64,000 nt of DNA from Mycolicibacterium litorale (GTDB taxonomy: Bacteria > Actinomycetota > Actinomycetes > Mycobacteriales > Mycobacteriaceae), in assembly GCF_010731695.1 (NCBI RefSeq), contig NZ_AP022586.1, positions 3,596,001 through 3,660,000 on the forward strand. Direction: 5' to 3'. This document shows positions 14,618-23,265 of the stretch, one piece after another. The notes under the pieces are model-generated. The model was not told the DNA's origin, ran no database searches, and saw nothing but the letters and a program-made list of their open reading frames with translations. The translations under genes were made by a program, and so were the position numbers. Position 1 is the first letter of the stretch. Each line of letters opens with the position of its first letter.

Positions 14618-15973
14618 GTGCGGGCCTATCGCAAAGAGACGATCGCCGCCGCGAGCGGACTGGCGCTCCTGGTGGCGGCGTTCGTCGTACCCCACCTCGA
14701 CCTCGGCATCGTCACACCTCTGATCAACGCGAGCCCCGAGCGCATCCGCGACTTCGCCGACACCGCGCCGATCTTCGGCTGGTGGGACACCCACATCGGA
14801 TGGGGCACCGTACCGGCGGTCGTGCTGGGTTTTGCGGCGGTCATCTGGGGTCAGGCCCTGGCGCTCCGGTTGAACTGGCGGGCACTGCTCCTCGGGGCGT
14901 GGGCGACGTCGGCGGCGTGGGCGTTCTCGCTGGCGATGGTCGACGGATGGCAGCGCGGCTTCGCGGGGCGGCTGACCGCGCGCCACGAATACCTGCGCCA
15001 GGTGCCGACCGTCACCGACATCCCCGAGGCGGTCCGCACCTTCGCCGACCGGATCCTCGACTACCAGCCGGACTCCTGGATCACCCACGTGTCCGGCCAC
15101 CCGCCGGGCGCCCTGCTGACCTTCGTCTGGCTGGACCGCATCGGCCTCGGCGGCGGGACCTGGGCGGGGCTGCTGTGCCTGCTCGCTGGATCCAGCGTGG
15201 CGGCGGCCATCCTGGTCGCGGTGCGCACCCTGGCCGACGAGCGCACCGCCCGGCTCGCGGCACCGTTCGTGGCGGTGGCGCCGACCGCGATCTGGGTGGC
15301 GGTGTCGGCCGACGGTTACTTCGCGGGCGTCGCCGCCTGGGGGATCGCGCTGCTGGCGCTCGCGGTGCGGCGGCGCGGGCGGGTGCCCGAACTGTCCGCC
15401 GTCGCGGCGGGTCTGCTGCTGGGCTGGGCGATCTTCCTCAACTACGGCCTGGCGCTGATGGCGCTGCCTGCGATCGCAGTGCTGCTCTGCGCCGCCGACT
15501 GGCGCTCGGCGCTGCGGGCGCTACTGCCCGCGGTCGGCGCCGCGGTCGTCGTCGCGGTGGTGTTCGTGGCCGCGGGCTTCTGGTGGTTCGACGGCTATCA
15601 CCTGGTGCAGGAACGCTACTGGCAGGGCATCGCCAACGACCGGCCGTTCCAGTACTGGGGCTGGGCCAATTTCGCGTCCGTGGTGTGCGCGATCGGGCTC
15701 GGCAGCGTCGCCGGGCTGGGCCGGGTGTTCGACATCGCAGCGATCCGCGCCCGCGCCGGACTGCACATGCTGATGCTCGGCGCGCTGGCGTCGATCGTCG
15801 TCGCCGATCTGAGCAGGCTGAGCAAGGCGGAGACGGAACGGATCTGGCTGCCGTTCACGATGTGGCTGGTCGCCGCCGGCGCACTGCTGCCCGAACGCGC
15901 GCAGCGGTGGTGGCTCGCGCTCAACGTCACAGGCGCGCTGTTGATCAGCCACCTGATCCTGACCAACTGGTGA
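14618..15973 (+). CDS. Polytopic integral membrane protein (Rv0541c-like)
   Basis: A 451-residue protein with about ten membrane segments and a large extracytoplasmic loop after the first two or three (YLRQVPTVTDIPEAVRTFAD through HVSGHPPGALL). The topology and a conserved acidic/His loop recall GT-C type lipid-linked glycosyltransferases, but no DxD-type motif is certain, so only the membrane location is claimed. Position next to menE-proximal genes matches Rv0541c. Confidence 0.78.
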   Translation: MRAYRKETIAAASGLALLVAAFVVPHLDLGIVTPLINASPERIRDFADTAPIFGWWDTHIGWGTVPAVVLGFAAVIWGQALALRLNWRALLLGAWATSAAWAFSLAMVDGWQRGFAGRLTARHEYLRQVPTVTDIPEAVRTFADRILDYQPDSWITHVSGHPPGALLTFVWLDRIGLGGGTWAGLLCLLAGSSVAAAILVAVRTLADERTARLAAPFVAVAPTAIWVAVSADGYFAGVAAWGIALLALAVRRRGRVPELSAVAAGLLLGWAIFLNYGLALMALPAIAVLLCAADWRSALRALLPAVGAAVVVAVVFVAAGFWWFDGYHLVQERYWQGIANDRPFQYWGWANFASVVCAIGLGSVAGLGRVFDIAAIRARAGLHMLMLGALASIVVADLSRLSKAETERIWLPFTMWLVAAGALLPERAQRWWLALNVTGALLISHLILTNW

Positions 15974-15978
15974 CCGCC

Positions 15979-16003
15979 GGTTTACCCGGCCACCGCCCGG
16001 GTA
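15979..16003 (+). promoter_or_regulatory. SigF-type promoter for DUF4383 gene
   Basis: GGTTT at 15979-15983 and GGGTA at 15999-16003 are separated by 15 nt, matching the mycobacterial SigF consensus GGTTT-N15-17-GGGTA. The predicted start near 16010 leaves a leader of about 30 nt. This would place the gene in the general-stress/stationary regulon. Confidence 0.6.
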
Positions 16004-16041
16004 GGCCCTCGGTACCTGCTGCGCCGACGAAAGGCCGTGCC

Positions 16042-16539
16042 GTGACCTCCTCGGAACGACCCGCTCCGCGCGGACGTCTGCGCACCGCGGCGCTCGGGGT
16101 CGGCGTGGTGTTCCTCCTCGTCGGCCTCCTCGGGTTCATCCCCGGGGTCACGTCGAACTACGACCAGCTCACGTTCGCCGGACACCACTCCGAGGCGGCG
16201 CTGCTGGGTGTGTTCAACGTGTCGGTGCTGCACAACATCGTGCACCTGCTGTTCGGCGTCGCCGGTATCGCGCTGGCGCGCACCGACAGGACCGCCCGCG
16301 CCTACCTGCTCGGCGGTGGGGCGGTGTACGCGGTGCTGTTCGTGTACGGGCTCGTCATCGATCACCACAGCGCCGCGAACTTCGTGCCGGTCAACGACGC
16401 CGACAACTGGCTACACCTGGCGCTCGCGGTGGCGATGATCGCGCTGGGGCTGCTGCTCGGACGTCACCGCAGGCCCGGGGACTCGGCCGTCAACGCCGAG
16501 CACCCCTCGCCCGGTGGGTCGCCCGGGTTGATCAACTGA
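16042..16539 (+). CDS. DUF4383 membrane protein
   Basis: A 165-residue protein with four membrane segments and the DUF4383 elements: GLLGFIPGVTSNYDQLTFAG, then VSVLHNIVHLLFGVAGI, and DADNWLHLALAVAMI. Histidines in the membrane (HNIVH, WLH) are conserved in the family; the function is unknown. GTG 16042 is the first good start after a SigF-type promoter, suggesting stress-induced expression. Confidence 0.8.
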   Translation: MTSSERPAPRGRLRTAALGVGVVFLLVGLLGFIPGVTSNYDQLTFAGHHSEAALLGVFNVSVLHNIVHLLFGVAGIALARTDRTARAYLLGGGAVYAVLFVYGLVIDHHSAANFVPVNDADNWLHLALAVAMIALGLLLGRHRRPGDSAVNAEHPSPGGSPGLIN

Positions 16540-16610
16540 CTCCCTGACAATGCGGTGACGGCACGCTGAAAGACCGTGCCGTCCGGCCGCGCGGATCGCA
16601 CAATGCAGTG

Positions 16611-17858
16611 ATGGGTCCCGAGCGTCCGCTCCGGTGGCGAAGCCCGCTTCGTGGGTTGTGGCTCACCTCCGTCCTGGGCGCCGTGCTGCTGGTGACGCTG
16701 CCGATCGTCACGGTGACCGGTCTGCTGTCCTACATCGCCTACGGCCCGCAGTTCGGTCAGGCCATCCCGGCCGACGTCGGGTGGCTCAAACTGCCGACGT
16801 TCGACTGGCCCACCGACCCGGCGTGGCTGTACCGGCTGACCCAGGGCGTGCACGTCGGGCTGGGTCTGATCCTGATCCCCGTGGTGCTGGCCAAGCTCTG
16901 GTCGGTGATCCCGAAACTGTTCGTGTGGCCGCCCGCGACGTCGCCGGCCCAACTGCTGGAACGCGTTTCGCTGCTGATGCTCGTCGGCGGCATTCTGTTC
17001 GAGATCGTCACCGGCGTGCTGAACATCCAGTACGACTACATCTTCGGTTTCAGCTTCTACACCGCCCACTACTTCGGGGCGTGGGTGTTCATTGCCGGCT
17101 TCCTGGTCCACATCACGCTCAAGATCCCGCGGATGCGCGTCGGCCTGCGGTCGATGTCGATGCGCGCGGTGTTGCGCACCGACCGCGCAGGCACCCGGCC
17201 CGAACACCCCGACGCCGACGGGTTGACGCCTGCGGGTCCGGCCGCCCCGACGGTCAGCCGCCGCGGCGCGCTGGCGCTCGTCGGCGGCGGTGCGCTGCTG
17301 ATGGCCGTCCTCACCGCGGGGCAGACCCTCGGCGGGGTCACCCGGCAGGCGGCGCTGCTGCTCCCCCGCGGCCGCTCCTACGGCGACGGCCCCAACGACT
17401 TCCAGATCAACCGCACCGCCCGCGCCGCGGGCGTCACCACCGCGGCGACGGGTGCGGCGTGGCGGTTGACGCTGCGCGGCGGCCCAGAACCCGTCGTCCT
17501 CGACCGGGCCGCGCTGGCCGCACTGCCCCAGCACACCGCCCGGTTGCCGATCGCGTGCGTCGAGGGATGGTCGAGCACCCAGACGTGGACCGGAGTGCGC
17601 CTGCGCGACCTCGCGGCGCTGGCGGGCGTATCCGCACCGGCGTCGGCGCTGGTGTCGTCGGTCGAGCGGCGCGGGGCCTTCAGCCGGGCGAGACTGCAGG
17701 CCAACCAGATCGGTCACGGCGACGCGCTGCTGGCGTTGCGCGTCAACGGTGCGGAACTCTCACTCGACCACGGATTCCCGGCCCGGGTGATCGTGCCCGC
17801 GCTGCCCGGTGTGCACAACACCAAGTGGGTGGCCGCCATCGACTTCGAGGCCGGCTGA
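16611..17858 (+). CDS. Membrane molybdopterin oxidoreductase with internal Tat motif
   Basis: A 415-residue protein. Residues 1-180 hold four membrane helices with histidines placed as in b-type cytochromes (QGVHVGLGLILI, HYFGAWVFIAGFLVHITL). A proline-rich linker follows, then SRRGALALVGG with the twin arginines at 217-218 ahead of a fifth hydrophobic segment. The C-terminal domain is of the SUOX/YedY fold; Cys316 in ACVEGWSS is the expected molybdenum ligand. The layout predicts Sec insertion of the bundle and Tat export of the folded Mo domain. It resembles Rv0218 and a five-TM Streptomyces molybdoenzyme. The substrate is unknown; an in-frame GTG lies at 16608. Confidence 0.82.
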   Translation: MGPERPLRWRSPLRGLWLTSVLGAVLLVTLPIVTVTGLLSYIAYGPQFGQAIPADVGWLKLPTFDWPTDPAWLYRLTQGVHVGLGLILIPVVLAKLWSVIPKLFVWPPATSPAQLLERVSLLMLVGGILFEIVTGVLNIQYDYIFGFSFYTAHYFGAWVFIAGFLVHITLKIPRMRVGLRSMSMRAVLRTDRAGTRPEHPDADGLTPAGPAAPTVSRRGALALVGGGALLMAVLTAGQTLGGVTRQAALLLPRGRSYGDGPNDFQINRTARAAGVTTAATGAAWRLTLRGGPEPVVLDRAALAALPQHTARLPIACVEGWSSTQTWTGVRLRDLAALAGVSAPASALVSSVERRGAFSRARLQANQIGHGDALLALRVNGAELSLDHGFPARVIVPALPGVHNTKWVAAIDFEAG

Positions 17859-17859
17859 C

Positions 17860-18345
17860 GTGACGACGTTCCGCAGGGTGTACGGATCGCATCCGCTGCA
17901 TCTGCTGACGATGATCGCGGGTTTCGCGCTGTGCGGCTACGTCATCACCACGCTCGGCCCTGCGGCGCTGTGGAATCCGCGGACGTGGTGGCAGTCGATC
18001 GTGGTGTGGTTCGCCGCGGCCGTCGTCGTCCACGACCTGGTGCTCTACCCGCTCTACACGCTCGCCGACCGGATCCTCGGCCTCTCCCGGCGCATCCCGG
18101 TGCGCGTGCCGCTGCTGAACCACCTTCGCGTGCCTGCGCTCGCCACCGCGCTCACGTTCGTGGTGTTCGCCCCCGGCATCCTCCGGCAGGGTGCGCCCAC
18201 CTACACCGCGGCCACCGGCCTGACGCAGGAACCGTTCCTCGGCCGATGGCTGCTGCTGGTCGCCGCGATGTTCGCGACCAGCGCCGCGGTGTACGCGGTC
18301 CGGCTCGCGAGGGCACGGCGGTCCGCTACGGCGCCGCCAAGGTAG
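17860..18345 (+). CDS. Membrane protein partner of the molybdoenzyme
   Basis: A 161-residue protein with four predicted membrane segments (LLTMIAGFALCGYVITTL; SIVVWFAAAVVVHDLVLYPLY; ALTFVVFAPGIL; WLLLVAAMFATSAAVYAV). GTG 17860 starts one base after the molybdoenzyme stop, so the two are co-translated. His in VVVHDLVLYP could ligate heme, but no function is known. Its last 20 bp overlap the end of the convergent methyltransferase gene. Confidence 0.75.
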   Translation: MTTFRRVYGSHPLHLLTMIAGFALCGYVITTLGPAALWNPRTWWQSIVVWFAAAVVVHDLVLYPLYTLADRILGLSRRIPVRVPLLNHLRVPALATALTFVVFAPGILRQGAPTYTAATGLTQEPFLGRWLLLVAAMFATSAAVYAVRLARARRSATAPPR

Positions 18346-18955
18346 CGAGCACCCGCCGCCCGACCGGGTGCAGACCCGTCATCACCAGCCCGGCCTCCTC
18401 CGCCAGGGCCGCCGCGCAATCCGCGCCCACCGACGCCCAGCTGAACCACGGGCCCACCGTGCTGGACGATTCGAGGCGCACCATGTTCGCCTGCACCCCT
18501 TGGGTTTCGGCATCGAACTCGGCCACGCAGCGGCCGCCGGACCGCAGCAGCTCCGCGGCGCGGCGCAATACGCGGCGCGGGTCCCCTCCGAGGCCGATGT
18601 TGCCGTCGGCCAGCAACGCGGTCTGCCAGCGCCCGAGACCGGGCAGCACCCCGAACACATCGCGGCGCAGCGCAGGCGCCCCGTTGCGCCGCGCCAGTTC
18701 GACCGCGGTCGCGGACTGGTCGACACCCAGTGCGGGAATCCCGCGGCGGACGAGGTCGGCGACCAAACGCCCTGGGCCACAGCCCAAATCGATGGTCGGA
18801 CCCTCACAGAGCAGCACGATGGCCCGGTCGAAGATCCGGTCGGCGTGCCGCCCGCCGAGCCAGCTGCGCACCGGAAGGGTCCGCACCTCGCCGTCACCGT
18901 TGCGGATCCAGCACCGCTCTCCGTCGAGCGCGCGGTCGTAGAGGTTGCCCAGCAT
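18326..18955 (-). CDS. Class I SAM-dependent methyltransferase
   Basis: A 209-residue protein with the SAM-binding motif TIDLGCGPGRLVADLVRRG, then ALGVDQSATAVELAR (the acidic residue that binds ribose) and the LLRSGGRCVAEFD post-motif. The substrate is unknown. It is last gene of the operon GT2-DUF2064-methyltransferase, three bases after the DUF2064 stop. The locus next to a membrane molybdoenzyme recurs in actinobacteria in my recollection. Confidence 0.83.
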   Translation of the reverse strand: MLGNLYDRALDGERCWIRNGDGEVRTLPVRSWLGGRHADRIFDRAIVLLCEGPTIDLGCGPGRLVADLVRRGIPALGVDQSATAVELARRNGAPALRRDVFGVLPGLGRWQTALLADGNIGLGGDPRRVLRRAAELLRSGGRCVAEFDAETQGVQANMVRLESSSTVGPWFSWASVGADCAAALAEEAGLVMTGLHPVGRRVLATLAAP

Positions 18956-18958
18956 CGG

Positions 18959-19630
18959 TCACAGACCCGCGGCCGCGGTGGCGAACGCGAACCGGCCACC
19001 CGGTGGACAGTCCCTGCGGACCGACTCGACGTCCGCGGCGGTGTCCACATCGGCGAGCTCGTCGACCATCACCACGTCGATCCCCCTGTCCTGTAGCGCT
19101 TTCCGGGTCCGTGCACCGGTGTCGGAGCGCGACGTCGGAATGTTCCGCAGGCAGTCGGCCATGGTGGCCGTCCGCACCCCGAGCAGCCACCAGCCGCCGT
19201 CGCTGGCCGGGCCCAACACCGCGTCGGCGCCCAGCAGTGTCTGCGCACAGCGCGCCAGCAGGTCGGCGGTCACCTGCGGGGTGTCCATGCCGATCTGGAT
19301 GATCGGCTGATCCCCCACCGCGGCGGCCGCGTCGGCGTGCGCGTTGGCCAGCCGTTCGCCGAACGTGTCGCCGCGCTGGTCGACGACGGTGAATTCGTCG
19401 AGTTTGGCGCGCAGCACGTCGGCGCTGTGCACCTGGTCGAGGTCACCGGTCAGCGCGACGACGCGGCCACTGACCGGGGTGGCGAGGACCGCGTCGAGGG
19501 TGTCGAGCAGCGCGGCCGCGGCGATCACCGCGGCCATCTCCGGTCCCGTCGTCGCCGCCAACCGCGTCTTGGCCTCACCGGGCACCGGCGCCTTGGCGAC
19601 CACGAGCGCCGTCACCGGCAACTGCGTCAC
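18959..19630 (-). CDS. DUF2064 / GT-A-fold putative glycosyltransferase (Rv0540-like)
   Basis: A 223-residue protein of the TIGR04282/DUF2064 family, related to nucleotide-sugar transferases: N-terminal VVAKAPVPGEAKTRLA nucleotide-binding loop, IQIGMDTPQVTADLLA with an acidic metal-binding position, and GPASDGGWWLLG. No substrate is established. ATG 19630 overlaps the GT2 stop codon as ATGA. It corresponds in order to Rv0540. Confidence 0.82.
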   Translation of the reverse strand: MTQLPVTALVVAKAPVPGEAKTRLAATTGPEMAAVIAAAALLDTLDAVLATPVSGRVVALTGDLDQVHSADVLRAKLDEFTVVDQRGDTFGERLANAHADAAAAVGDQPIIQIGMDTPQVTADLLARCAQTLLGADAVLGPASDGGWWLLGVRTATMADCLRNIPTSRSDTGARTRKALQDRGIDVVMVDELADVDTAADVESVRRDCPPGGRFAFATAAAGL

Positions 19631-20283
19631 TCGATCACCCGCCAGAAATCCAGCGCGGCCACCGCGCTGCCGCGCACCGAGCCGCTGACCTTCGACTTCC
19701 CGCCGGTGCGGGGGCCGTAGGTGACGTCGCGCTCCACGACGCGCCAGCCCGCGGCGGCCGCGCGCACCAGCAATTCGAGTGGATACCCGGATCGGCGGTC
19801 CCGAACCCCGAGTGCCAGCAGATCGTCGCGGCGGACCACCCGCATCGGTGCGATGTCATGGACCGGCAGACCGTGCCGCTGCCGCAGCCGCCAGCACACC
19901 GCGGCGGTCCCGAGGCGGGCATGCCACGGCCAGCGCAGCCCGGGCACCGCGCGGCGCCGGCCGATCGCCAGCTGCGCGCCCCGGTCGAGTTCGGCCACCA
20001 GGGCGGGCAATTCGCGCGGATCGAGCGATCCGTCGGCGTCGAGGACGGCGACCACCTCGGTGCCCGCCGCCACCACCCCGGCATGTACGGCCGCGCCATA
20101 ACCGGGCTGCGCCTCGAACACGACCTCGGCACCGTGCCTGCGGGCCACCTCCGCGGTGCCGTCGGTGCTGTTGTTGTCCACCACCAGGGGCCGGTAGCCG
20201 GCGGGAACTGCGGCAAGCACCGCCGGCAGGGACACCGCTTCGTCCAGGCACGGCAGTACCACCGTCACGGGACACTCGGGCAT
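19627..20283 (-). CDS. Family 2 glycosyltransferase (Rv0539-like, polyprenyl-P-sugar synthase type)
   Basis: A 218-residue GT2 enzyme: VTVVLPCLDEAVSLPAVL, VDNNSTDGTAEVA, QPGYGAAVHAG and the metal site VLDADGSLD (DxD). A late GKSKVSG element matches dolichyl-phosphate sugar synthases, but the C-terminal membrane domain seen in some is absent. It is likely to load a sugar onto polyprenyl phosphate or a related acceptor. First gene of its operon; ATG 20283 has a leaderless-type -10 box. Confidence 0.83.
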   Translation of the reverse strand: MPECPVTVVLPCLDEAVSLPAVLAAVPAGYRPLVVDNNSTDGTAEVARRHGAEVVFEAQPGYGAAVHAGVVAAGTEVVAVLDADGSLDPRELPALVAELDRGAQLAIGRRRAVPGLRWPWHARLGTAAVCWRLRQRHGLPVHDIAPMRVVRRDDLLALGVRDRRSGYPLELLVRAAAAGWRVVERDVTYGPRTGGKSKVSGSVRGSAVAALDFWRVIE

Positions 20284-20289
20284 GACACG

Positions 20290-20295
20290 AGGCTA
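20290..20295 (-). promoter_or_regulatory. -10 box of leaderless GT2 operon
   Basis: On the minus strand TAGCCT, then 6 nt, then ATG 20283. It faces the divergent response-regulator promoter about 80 bp away. Confidence 0.5.
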
Positions 20296-20371
20296 ACCAC
20301 GGCCGCTAGGAGCCACCTGGGACAACCGTGACGAATCCATGACATCGGCGCTGGTAGCGGGCGCCTGCGGC

Positions 20372-20377
20372 TAACCT
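20372..20377 (+). promoter_or_regulatory. -10 box of leaderless response-regulator gene
   Basis: TAACCT, then 6 nt, then GTG 20384. Confidence 0.5.
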
Positions 20378-20383
20378 CGAGGG

Positions 20384-21097
20384 GTGACACGGGTGCTGAT
20401 CGCCGACGACGACACCGTCGTTCGCGATGTCGTGCGCCGATATCTGGAGCGCGACGGCCTCGAAGTCGCGATCGCGCGCAACGGCACCGAGGCTCTGCGA
20501 CTGCTCGGAACCGAGCGAATCGACGTCGCGGTGCTCGATGTCATGATGCCCGGACCCGACGGGCTGACCCTGTGCCGCACCCTGCGCCAGCGCGGCGACC
20601 ACACGGTCCCCGTCATCCTGCTCACCGCCCTCGGTGAGGAGGACGACCGCATCGCCGGCCTCGAAGCCGGCGCAGACGACTACCTGACCAAGCCGTTCAG
20701 CCCCCGCGAGCTCGCGCTGCGCGTGCGTTCGGTGCTGCGCCGCAGCCCGGCACCGGTCGGCGTGATGCCGGTGGACCTGCAGGTCGGTGACCTCATCGTG
20801 TCCACGGCCGCCCGGTCGGTCACCGTCGACGGTCAGCCCGTCAGCCTCACCAACCGCGAATTCGATCTGTTGCTGTTCTTCATCACCCACGCCGACACGG
20901 TGTTCAGTCGCGAGGAGTTGCTCAAACAGGTGTGGCGCTGGGATTTCGGCGATCTGTCCACCGTGACCGTGCATGTCAAGCGGTTGCGCTCGAAGCTGGG
21001 CGATCAGCACCGGGTGCAGACCGTGTGGGGTCGCGGCTACATGTGGAGCGACGCCGCCGGTGCTCGTGAAGGCCAGAGCACCGGTGCCGACGACTGA
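20384..21097 (+). CDS. OmpR/PhoB-family response regulator
   Basis: A 237-residue regulator. The receiver has the acidic pair in IADDDT, phospho-acceptor Asp52 (VLDVMMPGPDG), Thr in LLTALGEEDD and Lys in YLTKPFSPRE. The C-terminal winged helix carries LTNREFDLLLFFITHADTVF and VTVHVKRLRSKLG. A cognate kinase gene overlaps its 3' end by 14 bp. No counterpart near Rv0539 is recalled, so this two-component system appears to be an accessory of this locus. Confidence 0.88.
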   Translation: MTRVLIADDDTVVRDVVRRYLERDGLEVAIARNGTEALRLLGTERIDVAVLDVMMPGPDGLTLCRTLRQRGDHTVPVILLTALGEEDDRIAGLEAGADDYLTKPFSPRELALRVRSVLRRSPAPVGVMPVDLQVGDLIVSTAARSVTVDGQPVSLTNREFDLLLFFITHADTVFSREELLKQVWRWDFGDLSTVTVHVKRLRSKLGDQHRVQTVWGRGYMWSDAAGAREGQSTGADD

Positions 21098-22112
21098 CCT
21101 CTGGGAGATCGGCGCGTGGGCGCTGGCCTGTTCGATACCGGTGGTGCTGGCCGGTGCGCTGATCATCCGGCTGGCCCGGACGTGGTCGCTGGCGGTCAGC
21201 ATGGTCGTGCTGGTGCTGATCCCGGTGCTCGCCACGTTCACCGGCGTCCTGGGCGCCAGCGGCTTCATGATCACCCAGACCTTCGAACCGATCGCCGTCG
21301 TGCTCGTGGTCGTCGCCGTGGTGACGATCCCCGGTGCGGTGATGCTCGGCCGCTACCAGGCTCGCCGCACGGTGTGGGAGCAGGAGATCCGCGACTCCGA
21401 GCGGTCGGCCGAGATGTCGCGGCGGCAGCTCGTCGCGTTCGTCAGCCACGATCTGCGCACGCCGCTGGCCGGGATCCGCGCGGTGGCCGAGGCCATCGCC
21501 GACGGGCTGGTCAGCGGTGACGAGGAGGTGCGCGCCCACGCCAAGCACATCGAGCAGGAGTCGATCCGCCTGTCGGAGATGGTCGACGACCTCTTCGAGA
21601 TGAGCAAGATCAACGCCGGTGCCGTCCAGCCGGCCTTCGACCGGGTCGCGCTCGACGAGGTGGTCGACGACGTGCTGGCCGCCCACCGGATCGCCGCCGA
21701 ACGCGCCGGTGTGCAGCTGCGCGCCGAACTGCCCGACAAACCCGTGCGGGTGCTGGGCAGCGACCGCGCGCTGGTGCGGGTGCTGTCCAACCTGGTGGCC
21801 AACGCGATCGCCCACACCCCCGAGGGCGGCCGCGTGCAGCTCGCGCTGGGCTCCGACGAGGACGTCGCGTGGGCCCGCGTCGACGACACCGGAGTCGGCA
21901 TCGACGAGGCGGACCTGCCGCGGGTCTTCGACGTCGCCTACCGCGGCTCCAACGACCGTGTGCCGCGCGACGATTCGTCACTGCCCAGCGGTTCCGGGCT
22001 GGGGCTCGCGATCGCCGCGGGCCTGGTGCAGGCACACCGCGGCACACTGTCGGCGCACAACCTCGACACCGGCGCCCGCTTCGAAGTACGGCTGCCGCTG
22101 GCTGTCGACTGA
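21084..22112 (+). CDS. Sensor histidine kinase
   Basis: A 342-residue kinase with three membrane helices in residues 10-88 and almost no extracytoplasmic sensor loop, hinting at sensing within the membrane. A short linker without clear HAMP leads to HisKA with His122 in FVSHDLRTPLAG. The ATPase domain has N box NLVANAIAHTPEGG, G1 DDTGVGID and G2 GSGLGLAIAAG. The start may also be GTG 21066. Partner of the regulator at 20384. Confidence 0.87.
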   Translation: MPTTDLWEIGAWALACSIPVVLAGALIIRLARTWSLAVSMVVLVLIPVLATFTGVLGASGFMITQTFEPIAVVLVVVAVVTIPGAVMLGRYQARRTVWEQEIRDSERSAEMSRRQLVAFVSHDLRTPLAGIRAVAEAIADGLVSGDEEVRAHAKHIEQESIRLSEMVDDLFEMSKINAGAVQPAFDRVALDEVVDDVLAAHRIAAERAGVQLRAELPDKPVRVLGSDRALVRVLSNLVANAIAHTPEGGRVQLALGSDEDVAWARVDDTGVGIDEADLPRVFDVAYRGSNDRVPRDDSSLPSGSGLGLAIAAGLVQAHRGTLSAHNLDTGARFEVRLPLAVD

Positions 22113-22120
22113 CCCACGCG

Positions 22121-23245
22121 TCAGTCCGGCAGCGAGTTGCTCAATCGCTCCGCGGCCGACAGGTAGTCCTCGATGAACTCGCGGACCACCTCGCGCGCCG
22201 GTTTCACCTTGTTCATCAGCCCCACCCCCTGCCCGACGAAGTACGTCGACAACTGCTGCGCGCCGGGGTGGCCCTGGGCGGCGAGGACGTCGATGCGGCG
22301 CAGCAACGGTTCGGCGAGCATGTTCTGTAGCGGCAACGGCAGCGGCGACCGGTCCCCGCGCGGCGCCCACGCCTGCGTCCAGTCCGACACCAACTGCCGC
22401 GCCGGCTTACCGGTGCGCCCCGCCGAGCGCACGGTGTCGCGCGACGTCGCGGCCAGCATCTTCTGCACGGTGTGCGGCGCGGTCTCGGCCTCTTCGGTGG
22501 TCAGCCACACCGAACCGGTCCAGGCACCGTCGGCACCCATCGCCACCGTGGCGGCCATCTGCCTGCCGGTCACGATGCCCCCGGCGGCCAGCACCGGCAC
22601 CTTGGCGCCGGTGGACTCGACGGCCTCGATCACCTCGGGGATGAGCACAAGTGTCGTCACCTCACCGCAGTGGCCACCGGCCTCGGTGCCCTGGGCGACG
22701 ATCAGGTCGACACCGGCGGCGACCTGTTTGACGGCGTGCTCCCGCGCGCCGACGAGCGCGGCGACCGGCACCCCGCGCTCGCGGCCCGCCTCGATCATGT
22801 AGTCCGGCGGGACGCCGAGCGCGTTGGCGATCAGCTTGATCGGGTGGCTCATCGCGACCTCGAGCAGTTCGCGACCGGTGTCCCCCGACAGCGACGATCC
22901 GCCGAGCCGCGGGGTGTCGTCGAGTTCGATGTCGTGGTCGGCGAGCAGCTTCGTGACGAACTCGCGGTACTCGGCGGGGATGCGGTCGACGAGCTGGCCG
23001 CGCGAGAGGTTCTCACCCTTGCCCTCGAACTTGGCGGGCACGATGATGTCGGCGCCGTACGGTTTCCCGCCGACGTGCTCGTCGATCCAGCTGAGCTCCC
23101 GGTCCAGCTGTTCGGGGGTGTAGGCGGTCGCCCCGAGCACCCCGAAGCCACCGGCATTCGTCACCGCGGCGACGACGTCGCGGCAGTGGCTGAAAGCGAA
23201 GAGCGGGAAGTCGATGCCGAACTGTTCACAGATCGCGGTTTTCAC
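22121..23245 (-). CDS. Nitronate monooxygenase-family flavoprotein
   Basis: A 374-residue TIM-barrel FMN enzyme. Family signs are FGVLGATAYTPEQLDREL, VAQGTEAGGHCGEV (flavin loop with the catalytic-type His) and VLAAGGIVTGRQMAA, then MGADGAWTGSVWL. Class II nitronate monooxygenases oxidise propionate-3-nitronate and alkylnitronates; some mycobacterial paralogues instead act in steroid catabolism. It is convergent with the kinase gene and stands alone. Confidence 0.83.
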   Translation of the reverse strand: MKTAICEQFGIDFPLFAFSHCRDVVAAVTNAGGFGVLGATAYTPEQLDRELSWIDEHVGGKPYGADIIVPAKFEGKGENLSRGQLVDRIPAEYREFVTKLLADHDIELDDTPRLGGSSLSGDTGRELLEVAMSHPIKLIANALGVPPDYMIEAGRERGVPVAALVGAREHAVKQVAAGVDLIVAQGTEAGGHCGEVTTLVLIPEVIEAVESTGAKVPVLAAGGIVTGRQMAATVAMGADGAWTGSVWLTTEEAETAPHTVQKMLAATSRDTVRSAGRTGKPARQLVSDWTQAWAPRGDRSPLPLPLQNMLAEPLLRRIDVLAAQGHPGAQQLSTYFVGQGVGLMNKVKPAREVVREFIEDYLSAAERLSNSLPD

Positions 23246-23265
23246 CCCGCCAGTATCGCCCCGCC

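Noticed and set aside
20287..20376. GGCTAACC direct repeat in the GT2/response regulator gap as an operator
   Set aside because: Each copy coincides with one of the divergent -10 boxes, which explains the likeness.
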